Below are positions 1-10,804 of a DNA stretch of 64,000 nt, one piece after another. The DNA lies in contig UWYS01000014.1 in the NCBI GenBank assembly GCA_900291925.1, forward strand, positions 496,001 to 560,000, read 5' to 3'. The stretch comes from Thecaphora thlaspeos. Lineage: Eukaryota; Basidiomycota; Ustilaginomycetes; Urocystidales; Glomosporiaceae. Position numbers and translations under genes: made by a program. Position 1 is the first letter of the stretch. Each line of letters begins with the position of its first letter. Below the pieces are notes generated by a model, which had not been told where the DNA came from, did not search any database, and worked only from the letters and a program-made list of their open reading frames with translations.

Positions 1-109
1 CGAGGTCTTCGGCTGCGTAACCCTTTTCGACGAGGGCGAGGCGAGGGGCGCTTCCCCAGACGGAGCCGTCAAAGGTGTAGAGGACTGCTTTGGGCGCTGC
101 GGAGGTCAT
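1..109 (-). CDS. Glutathione S-transferase-like protein, 5' end only
   Basis: Only the first 36 codons are in the window; the gene continues beyond base 1. The ATG is the complement of 107-109. After a short Ser/Ala leader the protein reads VLYTFDGSVWGSAPRLALVEKG, which I take for the first beta-strand, the glutathione-site turn and helix 1 of a GST thioredoxin-like domain. Such enzymes conjugate or reduce substrates with glutathione in the cytosol. The C-terminal helical domain is not visible, so the class (Ure2p-like, omega, or an etherase-like fungal group) cannot be decided. It runs in the same direction as LTO1, whose stop codon lies 783 bp upstream of this ATG. Confidence 0.6.
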   Translation of the reverse strand, partial: MTSAAPKAVLYTFDGSVWGSAPRLALVEKGYAAEDL

Positions 110-892
110 GGTGGGGCTGCTTTCGTTGTTGGGCGGTCGAGATGCTTGGTGGAGATGGAGATGACGGCGGTGGTGGTGGAAGGAGGAGGGTGAGGGTTGA
201 CCGAGTGGAGGGGCGGTGTTGTGCGTGGTGCTGTATGGCTGTTGGTCCGAGCCCGTTGGTCGTAACCAGGGTGCCGCTTGCCCAGGCTTCCTTGCGCTTG
301 ACTCGGGGAAATGCGGAGCGCAGAGGAGCGCAAGGGTGGCGGTATTTTGCCCTGCGGCGATCTCATCCGACGTCAGCAGCTGCACCGCTGCACCGCTGCA
401 GCTCGCCGCCTTCGTTACAGCACAGTACGGTCTGAGTGATTTTGCCTCGGCGACAGAGGGCGGCCGAGTCATGAGGGGACCAGAGGCAAGCACGGCACCA
501 TATGAAAGCTAGAAAGAAGACTGACGTGCGAGGCATGCTAGAGGTACACTTATTTGCTGTGCTTGCAATCAAGAAAGGGAGGGAGAGCTTCTGCTTGACC
601 AGGGAAAGAATATATATATATGTGTGTGTGTGTGTGTCGATAAGCGGTGTGGTGCGAGGCAGTGCGGTACGGTGCGGTATGGCGTTGTGGTATGGTTGGA
701 TATGCGGAGCAGAGAGCGAGAGTCAAAGTCGAAGGAAAGTCACCGCAGGCCTAGCGCGAGGTAGCCCCGACACCGGCGGCAACAGCGCACGGTGAGTCGA
801 CCATGAACATGGCAAGTGGCCAAGTCGACCTAATAGCCAGGCGATAACGGGACGAGGACGGTAGAGAAAAGGAAAGAAAAAAAAAATTGTCC
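110..892. other. Intergenic region, GST-like start to LTO1 end
   Basis: This 783-bp stretch should carry the GST-like promoter and the LTO1 3' UTR. The only distinct structure is a TA/TG dinucleotide microsatellite at 609-637. Open frames here lack recognisable domains. Confidence 0.5.
609..637. repeat. (TA)n(TG)n microsatellite
   Basis: A run of TA dinucleotides passes directly into a run of TG dinucleotides between the GST-like gene and LTO1. Confidence 0.9.
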
Positions 893-1675
893 CTAATAAC
901 CCAGCTGCGTAGGGTCGACCATTTTGCCGGCAACGAGGACGACCTTGCCCGCAGAGTCGTTCAAGCCGGGGCGCTCCTGCTGACCCGGCGCAGTTGCAGA
1001 GCCTCGAGGGCGAACGCCGAGGACCGAGCAGGTCAGCCTGTACCGGGCGCGGATCCGTTCGAGCAGTGCCAGCACGTCGAGCTTCGAAAGGTCCTCGTCC
1101 AGATCCTGGGCCGCATCATCGTCGAGATCACTGGCGACCTGACCCGCGTCGGACCGCGCGTGCGCGGCCGTCGTGTCATCGCTATCGTCGCCTGCGCTGG
1201 CGGCAAAGGCAGCTTCGTCTGCCGCGTCTGACGATGTGTTGTGCAAGGGAAAGGCGGCGACATGTTGCTCGAGGGAGTGGAGGTGCTGCAGCTGCTTGAC
1301 CTGCTTTCGGGAGCTGAAGTAAACATCGTGCAAAGGAGGGGGAGCGGGGCCGGCGAGAGAATGAATATGTGGAACGAAATGCCGAACGGGCGAGCAAGAC
1401 TATGCCAGGTCTCAAGGCGCGCACACTCACAGCTTGTCTGCCGGTCCCGAGGCCTCAATCAGGCTCCGCCAGGTCCTGGCCATGCCGCCGTAAAAGCCGA
1501 CCTCTTCCCAGACCTCGTAGCCCTTATCTCGGCCCAGCTCCCGGCCTTCAAAGGTGCCGTGTAGCTCGCCGTGCTCATGGCCTTGCTGAAAGCCGTCGCG
1601 ATAGGCGCGCTCTTCGAGGTTGTTCAGCGAGTCGAAGTCGACGTCGAACGCGGCAGTTGCGGCGGTCTGCTGCAT
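893..1675 (-). CDS. LTO1: Lto1/ORAOV1-family protein, Fe-S cluster adaptor with Yae1
   Basis: Two exons, complement(893..1313 and 1431..1675), encode 221 residues. The donor GTGAGT follows the leucine codon of ADKL and the acceptor is TTCAG. Residues about 25-65 carry the deca-GX3 array typical of Yae1/Lto1 proteins, with repeated HGELHG, FEGRELGR, DKGYE and VGFYGG units. The C-terminal part has the Lto1-specific LLERIRARYRLTCSVLGVRP block. In yeast, Lto1 with Yae1 recruits the cytosolic Fe-S assembly machinery to Rli1/ABCE1 and so supports ribosome recycling. An acidic low-complexity stretch separates the two blocks. The protein ends in Leu-Gly-Tyr, whereas yeast Lto1 ends in a tryptophan used for CIA binding. 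The start (1675) is the first ATG before the conserved region. Confidence 0.85.
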
Positions 1676-1985
1676 TGCTGCGGCGCGTCGGGCGCGATGC
1701 CGGGGAAGCGAGGGTGAGAGATGTAAGAAAAAATCGCCCTCCCAAAAGATGGTGGTGGAAGCTCGGCAAGAGGCGGACCGACGCGTAAGATCGGTTTTGC
1801 CATCTTGTTGGATTTCCCGGCCCCCCTCGAGCCCGCCCGCGTCGAAGAGTGAAAAAGCAGACCGCACCGCATTGGCACATTTGGGCGGGACCCGACTCGC
1901 GACGGTAGCCAGAACAACGCGCCAAGCATGCGTTTCTTCTGGGCTGGGCGTCTCCGGCGCCAGCGGCGTTGCTCGGCTGCTGGTG
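1676..1985. other. Intergenic region, LTO1 promoter
   Basis: This 310-bp gap lies between the LTO1 ATG and the stop codon of the upstream RNA-binding protein gene on the same strand. I see no further gene or repeat. Confidence 0.5.
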
Positions 1986-4900
1986 CTAGTTGTGCTGCGC
2001 ATGCGAATGCTGGTGCTGCTGGTGTTGGTGCTGATGCTGCTGGTGGATCGACGAGCTCGAGTTCATGCGAAAGAGTGGGTTCTTGGAGAAGCTGAGCCGG
2101 ATCCCGCCATTCTTGATCGTCCCAACGAGCGTGTTGCCGTTGAGCTCCGACATAGCTGCCGATGCGCAGTGGACGTCTTCAAACTCGACGAAGCACATTG
2201 GACCATTGCTCTTGAGCTGGAACGAAAATTGCCGGTAGCCCCTCCGCGATGCGAACAGGCCCTTGAGCTGCTCCTCGATCTGTGCAAGCACGGCGCTCGA
2301 GGCACTGCTGGGCAGGTTGCCGACAAACAGCGTGTTGACCGGCGGGTGGTTGTCGCCGACGAAGCCGCGGCCCGTCGGGCTGGGCAGGTCCGGACTGGGG
2401 ATTTGACCGCTAGGCCGCGCCTGGACGGGGCCGGCGGCACCGTTGGGACCGTGGTCGGCCTCAAGAGGTGGGGAGCCGAGTCTGAGGGGACCGAAACGGG
2501 CTGCGATGCTTCCGAGCTGCTGCTTGGACGGCATCGTGCCGCTTTCCCTGTTCTCAGATCCTGCTAGCGGTGGCGACGAGCTGTTGCGACTGCCCGCCGT
2601 CGACTCCCCTCGACCAAAATCCTCGTGGTGCGTGTGTGCGCGTTGCTGCTGCTGCTGCGGGCGCGGCACTGCGCTGCTGCCGCCAACCGCCTGAACGCTC
2701 TCGCTCGACGGACCGGAAAAAGGCCCTCGCGACAGCTGCCTTGAGAAGCTGGGTCGCGGTCCGCTGCCGCCAATGTTGGCGAGGCCCGACGGAGAGCCGA
2801 GGCTGTTCCAGTCGGGCCGATCGTGCTGCTGTTGCTGCTGACTGCCGCCACCGCCGATGTTGGTGGGTCGTTGCGTCGCAATCGGAGGAGGGGGAGGTCC
2901 CGCCTCCGGGCCAAAGTAGTCAAGCGGCCCCATCGAAGAGGACCAGGCGTCGCTTGAAACAGGGTCGCTGCCGCCGCCGCCGCGACCAGATTGCTCGGAG
3001 GCGGACGTGCTGAGCGGGCCTTTATTACCTCCGCCAACACCGCCAAATAGATGACTCGGCTGCGGCGCGCCAGGGCTAAACGGATCAGGCCCGTAGGCAT
3101 CGCGCGGTGACATCAGACCGTTGTTAGACAAGTGCTGCGCGTTCGGTGCGGGTCCAGGTCCAGGTCCAGAGGCCCCGCCCTGCTGGAGCATGATCGGTTC
3201 GAACGACGAAGGCCCATTGCCAGACGGAAAGCCGCCGCCACCAAAATCAGGACCGACGGCACCAGGAGCGCTGTTGGGGGGAGGCGGAGCGCTTCCAGGG
3301 CCCTGCTGATCGCTGCGGGGACGCTGGAAGGGCATCGGTTCTCGCTCGAACTGGCCCATGCCGAAGCCCTGCTGCTGCTGCCGCTGCTGTGATCCCTGTG
3401 GAGATGGCCCCTGTTGCTGTTGCTGCTGCTGAGGCGGCAGCGGCGGCGCCGGCCCGCCTGCGGAAGGCGGCATGAAGCCTACCAAGGTGCCGCCTTCCGA
3501 CCCACCCGTGCCCGAGAGCACCGGCCGCTGCTTGGTGTGGAGGTTCTTCTTGGCCATCTCGGTCTTCAGCACGCAGCCCCTCTCGGCATCGATCCTCCGC
3601 CCGTGGAGCGCATCTCGTGCCTCGAGCGCCTCAGATCTGGTGCGGAACTTGGCGAAGCCGATGATTTGCTTGATCTTTGCGCCGGCCGCATTTGGATTGG
3701 CGGCGCCACTCTGACCGCCAGCGCCGGGCAAGGCGTTGGCCATCCCGCCCATGTTGGCGAGCGAAGAGAAAGAGTCACTCGCGCCCGCCCGCGAGAGCGC
3801 AAGTGAGAGGCCGTGGTGGTCGTCCCAGGGGCCACCCTGACCGTTGGGCAGGTCGAAGAGGCCGGCCCCGGGCATGCTGACCGCCGTGTAGGGACCTCCC
3901 GGGCCGGACATCGGTCCGCCGCCTTCGGAGAGCCTGCCGCCGGGACCGGTCTGACCGGAGCCGAACGGCACCTTGAGAGTCGAAGCCTCGAAGCCGCGCG
4001 CGAAAAGGAACATGTTGGCAAACTCGCGCTCGGTCATGTCGTCGGGAAAGCCGACAATGAAGACGGTCGTGATCTCTTCAGACGGCGGCACCTGGCCAGG
4101 ACCGCCGAAGCCGATGTTGGGATTGGAACCCGGATGGAGGCCCTGCTGGGCCGTCTGCATCGCCATCGACTGCAGCGCCTGCATCTGCTGGTGCTGGAGG
4201 TGCATCATGCTGCGCGGGCTGAGGTCGCCGACGCCATGCATGTGGTGAGGAGGCATCCCCGGCGGCGGCGGGGGCATACCGAACGGCGACCGTCCGGGGA
4301 AGTCTTCCATACCCCTGGGCGTCCGGGCCCCGTTAAGACCAGCAGAAAATGGCGGATGGTCCTCCCTGCCGGGCCCTGCGAAGGGACGTGCGGTAGGGTC
4401 GAAGCGGGGTCCGAAGTGGTCCGTATCCTGTTGCTGCTGCGGCTGCTGCGGCTGCGACATGCCGCGAAAGTCCGGCCCGCCGGCGCTGCCGGAAGCGGAG
4501 CCCAAGCCCAAGCCGGGCTGGACAGGGTCAGAATTGGACAAGAGATTGGTCAATCGGTCGCTCCCGGTGCTGTTGTTGTGGTTGCCTCGCGGGACGTTGC
4601 CGCTGCCGTTATTGTGCGAAGGCGTCGATTTGTCGGACGGATGCGTAGACGTCGGCGAGAACAGTTCGTTGTAGCCAAGGAAAGGCTCTTGGGAAAACGC
4701 GTTCGAGCTGGCCTTCCCGTTCCCACTGCCGCTCTTGCTGCCACTCCCACCGCCGCCTGATGCGCCGCTGCCGATGGCAGACTGCATCGACTGCTTGCGC
4801 GGGAGGCCTGGACCGAACGACCGCGATGAGGCCGTCTGGCCAATGCTGTTCCAGCGATCGCTCGCACTCCCGCTTGGCGGTTCGCCCATCGGGAAGATGA

Positions 4901-5369
4901 AGCCCCGCTTCGAAGGCGACGGCGATCTCGCCGACAGCGGGCCGGTTCCATCGATGGGCTGCGGAGAGGTCAGCCGCGTATGCGGAGGCATTGCGTGAGG
5001 AGCCATCAGGTTGTTATTGTTGCTGCTGCCGCCGTTGCCGGTATTGCTGCTGCTGTTGCTATTGTTGTGGGCAGCGAAGTGGAAATTGCTGCTGTTAGCG
5101 TAGGCGTGCGCCGAAGGCGGAGAAGAGGGCAGCATGAAGCCAGCAGGGCTAGAGAGGTTCTGGTACCCAGGCTTGCCGGGTCCAAACCCGGGAGGGGGAC
5201 GTTGGCCGACAATGCCGCCCATCTCAGGCTGCCTCTGGGTCGAGTCGGTCATCGTCTTGGGCGTGCCGGATCGCGAGCCGTAAAGGGGATTGGGACCTCG
5301 GATCGAGATCGGGGGTTGTGCGGCTGTACCGACGCCAACTCTGTTTGTTGTGTTGATGTCCGCTGACAT
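1986..5369 (-). CDS. scw1: Scw1/Whi3-family RNA-binding protein with two RRMs
   Basis: This intronless gene encodes 1127 residues. Residues 1-430 are low complexity (Ser, Gly, Asn, Gln, Pro). RRM1 spans about 432-611: RNP2-like TTVFIVGFPDD, then a Gly/Ser/Pro insertion of roughly 100 residues, then RNP1-like QIIGFAKFRT. After a long Gln/Pro/Gly linker comes RRM2 at about 1011-1095, with NTLFVGNLP, NGPMCFVEFEDV and GGIRLSFSKNPL, the signature of the C-terminal RRM of S. pombe Scw1 and yeast Whi3/Whi4. The C-terminus is His/Gln rich. Family members bind mRNAs, including G1-cyclin mRNA for Whi3, and affect cell wall and cell size, often in condensates driven by poly-Q tracts. A CLN1 gene lies in the same window but far away. 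Whether it is closer to Scw1 or to Whi3 cannot be settled here. Confidence 0.85.
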   Translation of the reverse strand: MSADINTTNRVGVGTAAQPPISIRGPNPLYGSRSGTPKTMTDSTQRQPEMGGIVGQRPPPGFGPGKPGYQNLSSPAGFMLPSSPPSAHAYANSSNFHFAAHNNSNSSSNTGNGGSSNNNNLMAPHAMPPHTRLTSPQPIDGTGPLSARSPSPSKRGFIFPMGEPPSGSASDRWNSIGQTASSRSFGPGLPRKQSMQSAIGSGASGGGGSGSKSGSGNGKASSNAFSQEPFLGYNELFSPTSTHPSDKSTPSHNNGSGNVPRGNHNNSTGSDRLTNLLSNSDPVQPGLGLGSASGSAGGPDFRGMSQPQQPQQQQDTDHFGPRFDPTARPFAGPGREDHPPFSAGLNGARTPRGMEDFPGRSPFGMPPPPPGMPPHHMHGVGDLSPRSMMHLQHQQMQALQSMAMQTAQQGLHPGSNPNIGFGGPGQVPPSEEITTVFIVGFPDDMTEREFANMFLFARGFEASTLKVPFGSGQTGPGGRLSEGGGPMSGPGGPYTAVSMPGAGLFDLPNGQGGPWDDHHGLSLALSRAGASDSFSSLANMGGMANALPGAGGQSGAANPNAAGAKIKQIIGFAKFRTRSEALEARDALHGRRIDAERGCVLKTEMAKKNLHTKQRPVLSGTGGSEGGTLVGFMPPSAGGPAPPLPPQQQQQQQGPSPQGSQQRQQQQGFGMGQFEREPMPFQRPRSDQQGPGSAPPPPNSAPGAVGPDFGGGGFPSGNGPSSFEPIMLQQGGASGPGPGPAPNAQHLSNNGLMSPRDAYGPDPFSPGAPQPSHLFGGVGGGNKGPLSTSASEQSGRGGGGSDPVSSDAWSSSMGPLDYFGPEAGPPPPPIATQRPTNIGGGGSQQQQQHDRPDWNSLGSPSGLANIGGSGPRPSFSRQLSRGPFSGPSSESVQAVGGSSAVPRPQQQQQRAHTHHEDFGRGESTAGSRNSSSPPLAGSENRESGTMPSKQQLGSIAARFGPLRLGSPPLEADHGPNGAAGPVQARPSGQIPSPDLPSPTGRGFVGDNHPPVNTLFVGNLPSSASSAVLAQIEEQLKGLFASRRGYRQFSFQLKSNGPMCFVEFEDVHCASAAMSELNGNTLVGTIKNGGIRLSFSKNPLFRMNSSSSIHQQHQHQHQQHQHSHAQHN

Positions 5370-7616
5370 CCCGACAAGGTGGTGGATCCGTCAGCGCAGG
5401 GGCAATGGCAGGACAATGATGAGACAAAAGGCCTAGCGTCGAAGATCCGGGCGGAGGATGCGGTGCTCCGCTGAGAATGTGGGATGGACGGGGTATGCGG
5501 AGGTCTCTCCGGATGATCAAGCTACCGATGTGCGTGATCACCTTGGCTGAAGGCGATTCTGGATCCTGAGGAATGTGGATTGCTGCGGTCCACAAGTAGC
5601 AACACTGAAGGGCAATAACGAGCACGGATGGACACCGGCTGTCGAATTTGCAAGGATCTGAATGGGGTTGGTTTGGATCGGTTCAGGTCGGGTATACGGG
5701 GTCAATCCGCGGCGTGTGCCGGCAGACAATGGTCTACGAAGAGTGGATGGCTGTGGGGTCGATGGTGGCTTTCGCGAGAATGGACGCGTAGACGGACGGA
5801 GGCGCACGCGCGCGAGATAAATGGCGGCGTCGGGGCGAAATGGAAAAAAGGGAGGGAAAAATGCAGGGCCCCAGGGGACGTTGATGAAATGTCGTTGGGG
5901 GCGACGGCTCTGCACGTCGAATTGGTGGGTGGAAGAGGCCAGGACGCGGTGGGATGTGGTGGAGCGCTTTCCGAAGGCCGACGTACTGCTCGGCTGCAAA
6001 TGCGAAATGCGGGAGACGGAGAGAGGAGGGTCGACTTCGACTTGGCAAAATGCGAGGGATAAAGAAAGCAGGGGATCGACAAGGCCCCGGATGGAAGAGG
6101 GAGAGGGAGCGTCGCCAAGGGCGGGAGACCAAATGACGACGACGGGCGGATGGTGGTGGACAGCGGATGGCAGTGGTGGTGGTGGTAGGGACGATCAAGC
6201 CGACCGGCACCGCACGTGAGGGCTAGCCTTGCGAGAAGGGGTGGTAAAAGGGCAGCGGGCAGGCGGGGACGGGCAGGCCGCCGAGTCCTCGCGACGCCTC
6301 GTCCCTCGCCCCATGCCCTGGCCTAGCCGGCGAGTCCCTCTCTACACCAGCGCGCGCGCGCCCGGGAGATAGAGGCAGGCAGAAATCCTCTGTCCATCTG
6401 GGCGCCCCGTGCCGAACGCGTCGCCGCTGAAAACCCCGTTGGCCGCCTGCATCCGGAACACTGGCCCAGTGCCTGATGCCTCGCGACCCAAACAGACCGC
6501 AGCTGGGCTCTGCGCAGCTGTCCGCCCAGCAGGGTCGCGCGCGCAGAGGTGAAAGGCGGCCAACCGTCCACTCGTGCGACAGTCTCGCTTTGCCAGCCGC
6601 CTAGCCTGCTAGTCCTACCTTACCGCTCTCTCGCTCGCTCATCCTCTCTTCCATCTCGTCCCTCTACCTTGCCATCCCTCGAGAGTCAGGGTTGGCGGCG
6701 AAGCGATCGAAGCTGGAAATGGGGAACGTCGAGTTGTGCAGCGGCCATCGCATGTATCGCTGTGAGAGAGTCGAGCCGGAGAGGAGTGGTGAGCAGCAGG
6801 ACAACGACGGAGGCGACTCTTGTAGCTCTCGTCCAGACGTAGCGCTGCTGCCTGCCGCAACCTGACTTCGATCAAGTGTCGTCAGACGCCGTCCCAAACG
6901 GCGGGGCTGGCGGCGGAGGACCATTTCCTCGATGGTCGGAAGCTGTCGAGGTCGAGCATTGTGAGATTGGAGGGTAGGGAGTGTGCGGACAAGAGGTAGG
7001 TGGGGAAGGATCAGACGAAAGACAGTGAGCGTCGGGGAGAGGCAACGCGCAACGGGTGGAGGGCCGAGGCTCTCTGGAGTGGTCGGGTTGGCGGGTGGAC
7101 GGGTGGGCATGGAGCCAGCCTCGCACACACGACTTTCACCGCTGTGGCCCGTTCCGTTTGCTTTTGATAGATCACTTCGCTGCGCTACGCCTCTGCCAGC
7201 GCAGCGCTGTCCGTCCGTCCGAGCAAAGCCTTGGTCAGCCAGCCAGCGAGCCAGCCAGCGGCGGCGTCGGCAGCGGCGGCGAAGTGTGATCTCGAAGAAC
7301 AAGACGGTACAGTACGACGCGGAACTTTGGTTGCCTCGAGGAAGTCACCCTTCCGGACGGCTACATAGTTAAATGCGTGATGGGCGCAGAGTGAGCGTCA
7401 GCCCTCCTCGTTTCCTCGGCATGGCTGACCGCAGACGGGTCATCCGTGGTCCAAGCGTGCAGGAGGCTGGCTGGTTGGCTACATGTAGCTGGTTGACAGG
7501 CTCAGCCCTGGTCTTCGCCTCCTGGACCCCGATCGACGGTCCGCATCCGCCCGAGATCGCAGCTGTGCACTGGGGCCTTCCAACATGCTTTGTCATGACC
7601 ATTCGTGGACAACGAG

Positions 7617-7655
<39 letters not shown>

Positions 7656-7902
7656 ATCACAGTCCTCACTGGCAACGAAGACTTACAAGACGCTCAGAGC
7701 GCCGCTATCGTTTGCTTGCTGGCTCTATCTCAAGCTCTGCGCAACTGCGGGGCTGCATCGAGCGTGGCGGGTAACAAAGATGGCATTTTGTACAGAGTTT
7801 ACGTGGCAGAACCCCCTGATACGACAGACAAGAGACAAGGAGCTAGCAACAACAGACGAGACAGGGTGACCAGCCGCACGCGCTTTCGACGATGGTGCGG
7901 TC
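5370..7902. other. 2.5-kb region without a recognisable gene
   Basis: The stretch lies between the ATG of the Scw1-like gene and the stop codon of EIF3K. It probably holds a long promoter and 5' UTR plus the EIF3K 3' UTR. Open frames are short, overlap on both strands and show no family motif. The only clear structure is the CA microsatellite at 7618-7652. Confidence 0.5.
7618..7652. repeat. (CA)n microsatellite
   Basis: About 17 CA units lie downstream of EIF3K. Confidence 0.95.
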
Positions 7903-9248
7903 TCACGCTTGCTGGAGGATCGGCGGCTGGGACTGGGCCAGGAGCTTGGTCATCGACTCGAGCGTGATCTCCTCGCGGATGACGGTGGCCTTGATCTCGT
8001 TGTCCGGGTTGGCAGGCACCGCGACGGTGCCGTTCTCGAGCTTCCAGCCGTCTTGGGCGTTGATAAACTCGGCCAGCTCCGAACCAGAGAGGTTGAGGTA
8101 GCTGCCGATCCGCTTCTCGCTGATCGTGGTAAAGGCGCCCTTGACGCCGCTGAGCGCCACCTTGCGCGCAGCGTCGTCGAACGCAGCAATCTTTGCGGCA
8201 TAGTCGCGGACGTCTTCGTACTCGACGCTCGCTAGCGTGCTCCAGAAGTCGCGGAACCGCGCCTGGAAGAGGAGCGTGTTAAGCTGCGTGAGGCGGATCA
8301 GCATGGGGTCGGTGAGGTGTCCGGCTGACGGAATATCGGCTTCGGCCGCCGGCTTGGTCTCCTCTACCGCGGCGGCAACGGGCGCAGCTGCGTCCTTGGC
8401 GTCGGCCGCCTCGGTCTCGCCGACCTCCTTTTCTGTGTTCTTGACGGGGACGGTGGGGAGCGGCGCCTCGCCGAGCAATGAGAGGCAGAGGCTGAAGTCG
8501 GGGAAGGGGGCGGCGACGAGCGCCTTGAGGAGGATGTTGACGACAACGACGTAGTTGAAGTCGGACGGGTTGAACTGGTATCTGCAGCATCGTGCGACGA
8601 CAGAGAAATGGAGAGTACGGAGAGCGAGGGATGTATCTGTCAGCCGTGCTCGGTCACCGAGAACAAGACTTAGAAAGTCGCCGCGGCATCGTCCTCCTCC
8701 TCTTCCACCGTTCCTCTTGTGTGCCCCTTTGCGTTTGCCGGGTAGATCAGATAGAGCTAATAATAACTTGGTCCTCGACCGGCCGGGGCTTCACTCCCAG
8801 CCGGTCAATCACGACATTATGTGTGTAGAAAGATCATCATGTGAAAGCGTGCGCTACTCCGACCGGGAAAAACGGGGGCGGAGGGTGGCGCGAGATTTCC
8901 GCAGCACGGAAGGCGTTGACCTGGGAGAGATCCGGGACTCACAGCTTCAGGATGGCAAGGTTGGCGAGGAGGTCGTACGTCCCGTTGTCGAGCTGCTGTC
9001 CGAGGTAATCATGGAGGGACTCGAGGTTTTGCGGGTTGTACCGATCTATAACCGAGGATCGAGAAGGGAGCCAGAAGGGAGAGGGAGGACCAAGAGTCAG
9101 GACGTGCCATCAAACCCCTTGAACAGATGCGCGGGCACCCTAGGCCGCCAAACTCACCAACGCCAGAAATGAGCTGCTCAATGTGCTTGGGTCTGGATGC
9201 CGGCGAGGCCCACTCGGCGGGGCTGGAAGAATCGTGGGCGGCGGCCAT
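7903..9248 (-). CDS. EIF3K: Translation initiation factor eIF3 subunit K
   Basis: Three exons, complement(7903..8581, 8943..9045, 9158..9248), encode 290 residues. Exon 1 carries RPKHIEQLISGV. Exon 2 supplies DRYNPQNLESLHDYL and YDLLANLAILKL. Exon 3 continues with YQFNPSDFNY and the PCI/winged-helix part, including GSYLNLSGSELAEF. This is the classic eIF3k order. Donors are GTGAGT and both joins keep frame (GV-D and KL-Y). eIF3k is a non-essential peripheral subunit of the eIF3 complex on the 40S ribosome. Here an Ala/Glu/Thr-rich insertion of about 45 residues, beginning near EVGETEAADAKD, makes the protein longer than human eIF3k (218 residues). Intron 2 is 361 nt, long for this locus. Confidence 0.93.
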
Positions 9249-9835
9249 GATGTGTAGGTGTGAGAAGTGTGTGCGTGTAAAGCGACAAAGGCGGGGTGTA
9301 TGTGGGTGCGTGCAGGCGTGCGTTCGGCCGGATGAGGATGTCCAGTGCAAAGGTCGTGTGCTGGTGGCTGAACAAGCGGGCGCTGTAGGCTGCAGAGGTT
9401 TGCGAGAGGAGGAGGAACGAGAGCGCGGTGATGCAAGAGGGGGACGGTAGGGATGGCGTTGGTGGTGGTGTTGTTGTCTTGGTCGTTGTCGGAAGAAGGT
9501 GGGTAGGAGCGGACGTTGGTCGGTCGCGACTGCGAGGCGGCGGGGCTGTCGTCTTGGTGAAAAAATTGCTGGAAGGAGCGCCGCCGCCCGCCTGGGTGCC
9601 TGGCCTCAAGCTCGAGAGACGACTTGTAACTGGGGCCCTTACAAGCATCACGTGGAGTTCTGATTCATGGTTTCCTATCCTTTGAAATGATGTTCAAATC
9701 CCAAAACTGGCGCGCGGCCCCGACCGAATCGAGAGAAAAGTGTCACTTTTAGAAAGGCGCCGGGACCTCCCCACAGCCCGCAGGCGCCTTGGCCCTCTTG
9801 GAAGAAATCAGCCCACCCTCCTGCCTTCCTCAACC
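9249..9835. other. EIF3K promoter region
   Basis: This 587-bp stretch lies between the EIF3K ATG and the left end of the pogo-like element. I see no gene. Confidence 0.5.
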
Positions 9836-9837
9836 TA

Positions 9838-9938
9838 ACGCGTCTCCCTGGGAAGCTGTGCTCGCTGGGAAGCTGGCAGATTTTATATCCACCTCCCTTT
9901 TCTACCACCATCTCCTCGCCACCATGGCGCACCATCTC
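9838..9938 (+). repeat. Left terminal inverted repeat of the pogo-like element
   Basis: This 101-bp TIR begins ACGCGTCTCCC. It contains a direct subrepeat of CTGGGAAGCTG. Confidence 0.9.
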
Positions 9939-10126
9939 TTGTGTTGATGACCACACCAAAAAGGCAACTACATGCAATGCACAACTAGTCCGACTTGCCA
10001 AGTCCTCCACAGCCGCCATAGGGGTCACGGAAGATCAGGGGGACGTTGTAGGCCTCAAGACTGCTTGGCCCAGGTAGGGAGGGATCCAGTGCAAGTGAGT
10101 TGGTCATTGTGGGTGGCTTGGCGGTC

Positions 10127-10633
10127 TCAATGGGTGGTGAGCCGCTCTCCCGTGGCCCTGCCGATCATCTGGTCCTTGCAGATGTAGCGGCGGTCGCCTG
10201 GCTTGGCAATGGTCTTGAGCGGTGAGGCACTGCGACACTTCTTCTCATTGGCAAGCTCGGCCGCATGATGCCAAGTCTCGGCTGCCTTGAGCAGCTTGCG
10301 CCGGACAAGGCTGCCCCTTCTCTCATCTGTGCTGCCCTGCAGTTTGCACAGGAGGTGGTCAAAGGGCAGGGAAGCAGACCGGCACAATCCAAAGCGCCCA
10401 GCACTTGTTGCAGAAGTCGAGATCTGCTTTTCTGCCGGCACAACAACCTTTTGCCTCCCAGAGAAGCCCATGATCACGCCTGTCTCGTCCATGTTGTACA
10501 GCTGGTCCCGTGCAATGTCATACTCCTTGATGGTGCAGGCAAAGACGTTGTAGAAGGTGGCAAGGTTGTCAAGCTTTGCTGCCTCTTTGCGGACGGCTCG
10601 GTGGTGTGACGGTAGGACTGTGTGGCGCGGCAT
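10127..10633 (-). pseudogene. Decayed pogo/Fot1 transposase fragment
   Basis: This frame reads IKEYDIARDQLYNMDETG and then MGFSGRQKVVVP, matching the DxDETG-type first catalytic block of DDE_1 transposases. No second Asp/Asp-Glu block is recognisable, and the helix-turn-helix DNA-binding region is absent. At about 169 residues it is far shorter than the usual 500 or so. It lies inside the element bounded by the inverted repeats. Confidence 0.8.
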
Positions 10634-10703
10634 GACGGCAGAAGAGCAGTCAAGACCACTTTGGCAACGGTGCAGTCAGAGAGAGGAAATAACAATACAG
10701 GAG

Positions 10704-10804
10704 GAGATGGTGCGCCATGGTGGCGAGGAGATGGTGGTAGAAAAGGGAGGTGGATAAGAAATCTGCCAGCTTCCCAGCGAGCACAGCTTCCCAGGGAGAC
10801 GCGT
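10704..10804 (-). repeat. Right terminal inverted repeat of the pogo-like element
   Basis: This is the reverse complement of 9838-9938 with two differences, near the middle, in a T-rich run. Confidence 0.9.

Noticed and set aside
1620..4760. Long plus-strand frames (1620-2567, 3813-4760) opposite the Scw1-like gene
   Set aside because: They mirror the RRM protein in other frames; Arg/Val-rich with no domain.
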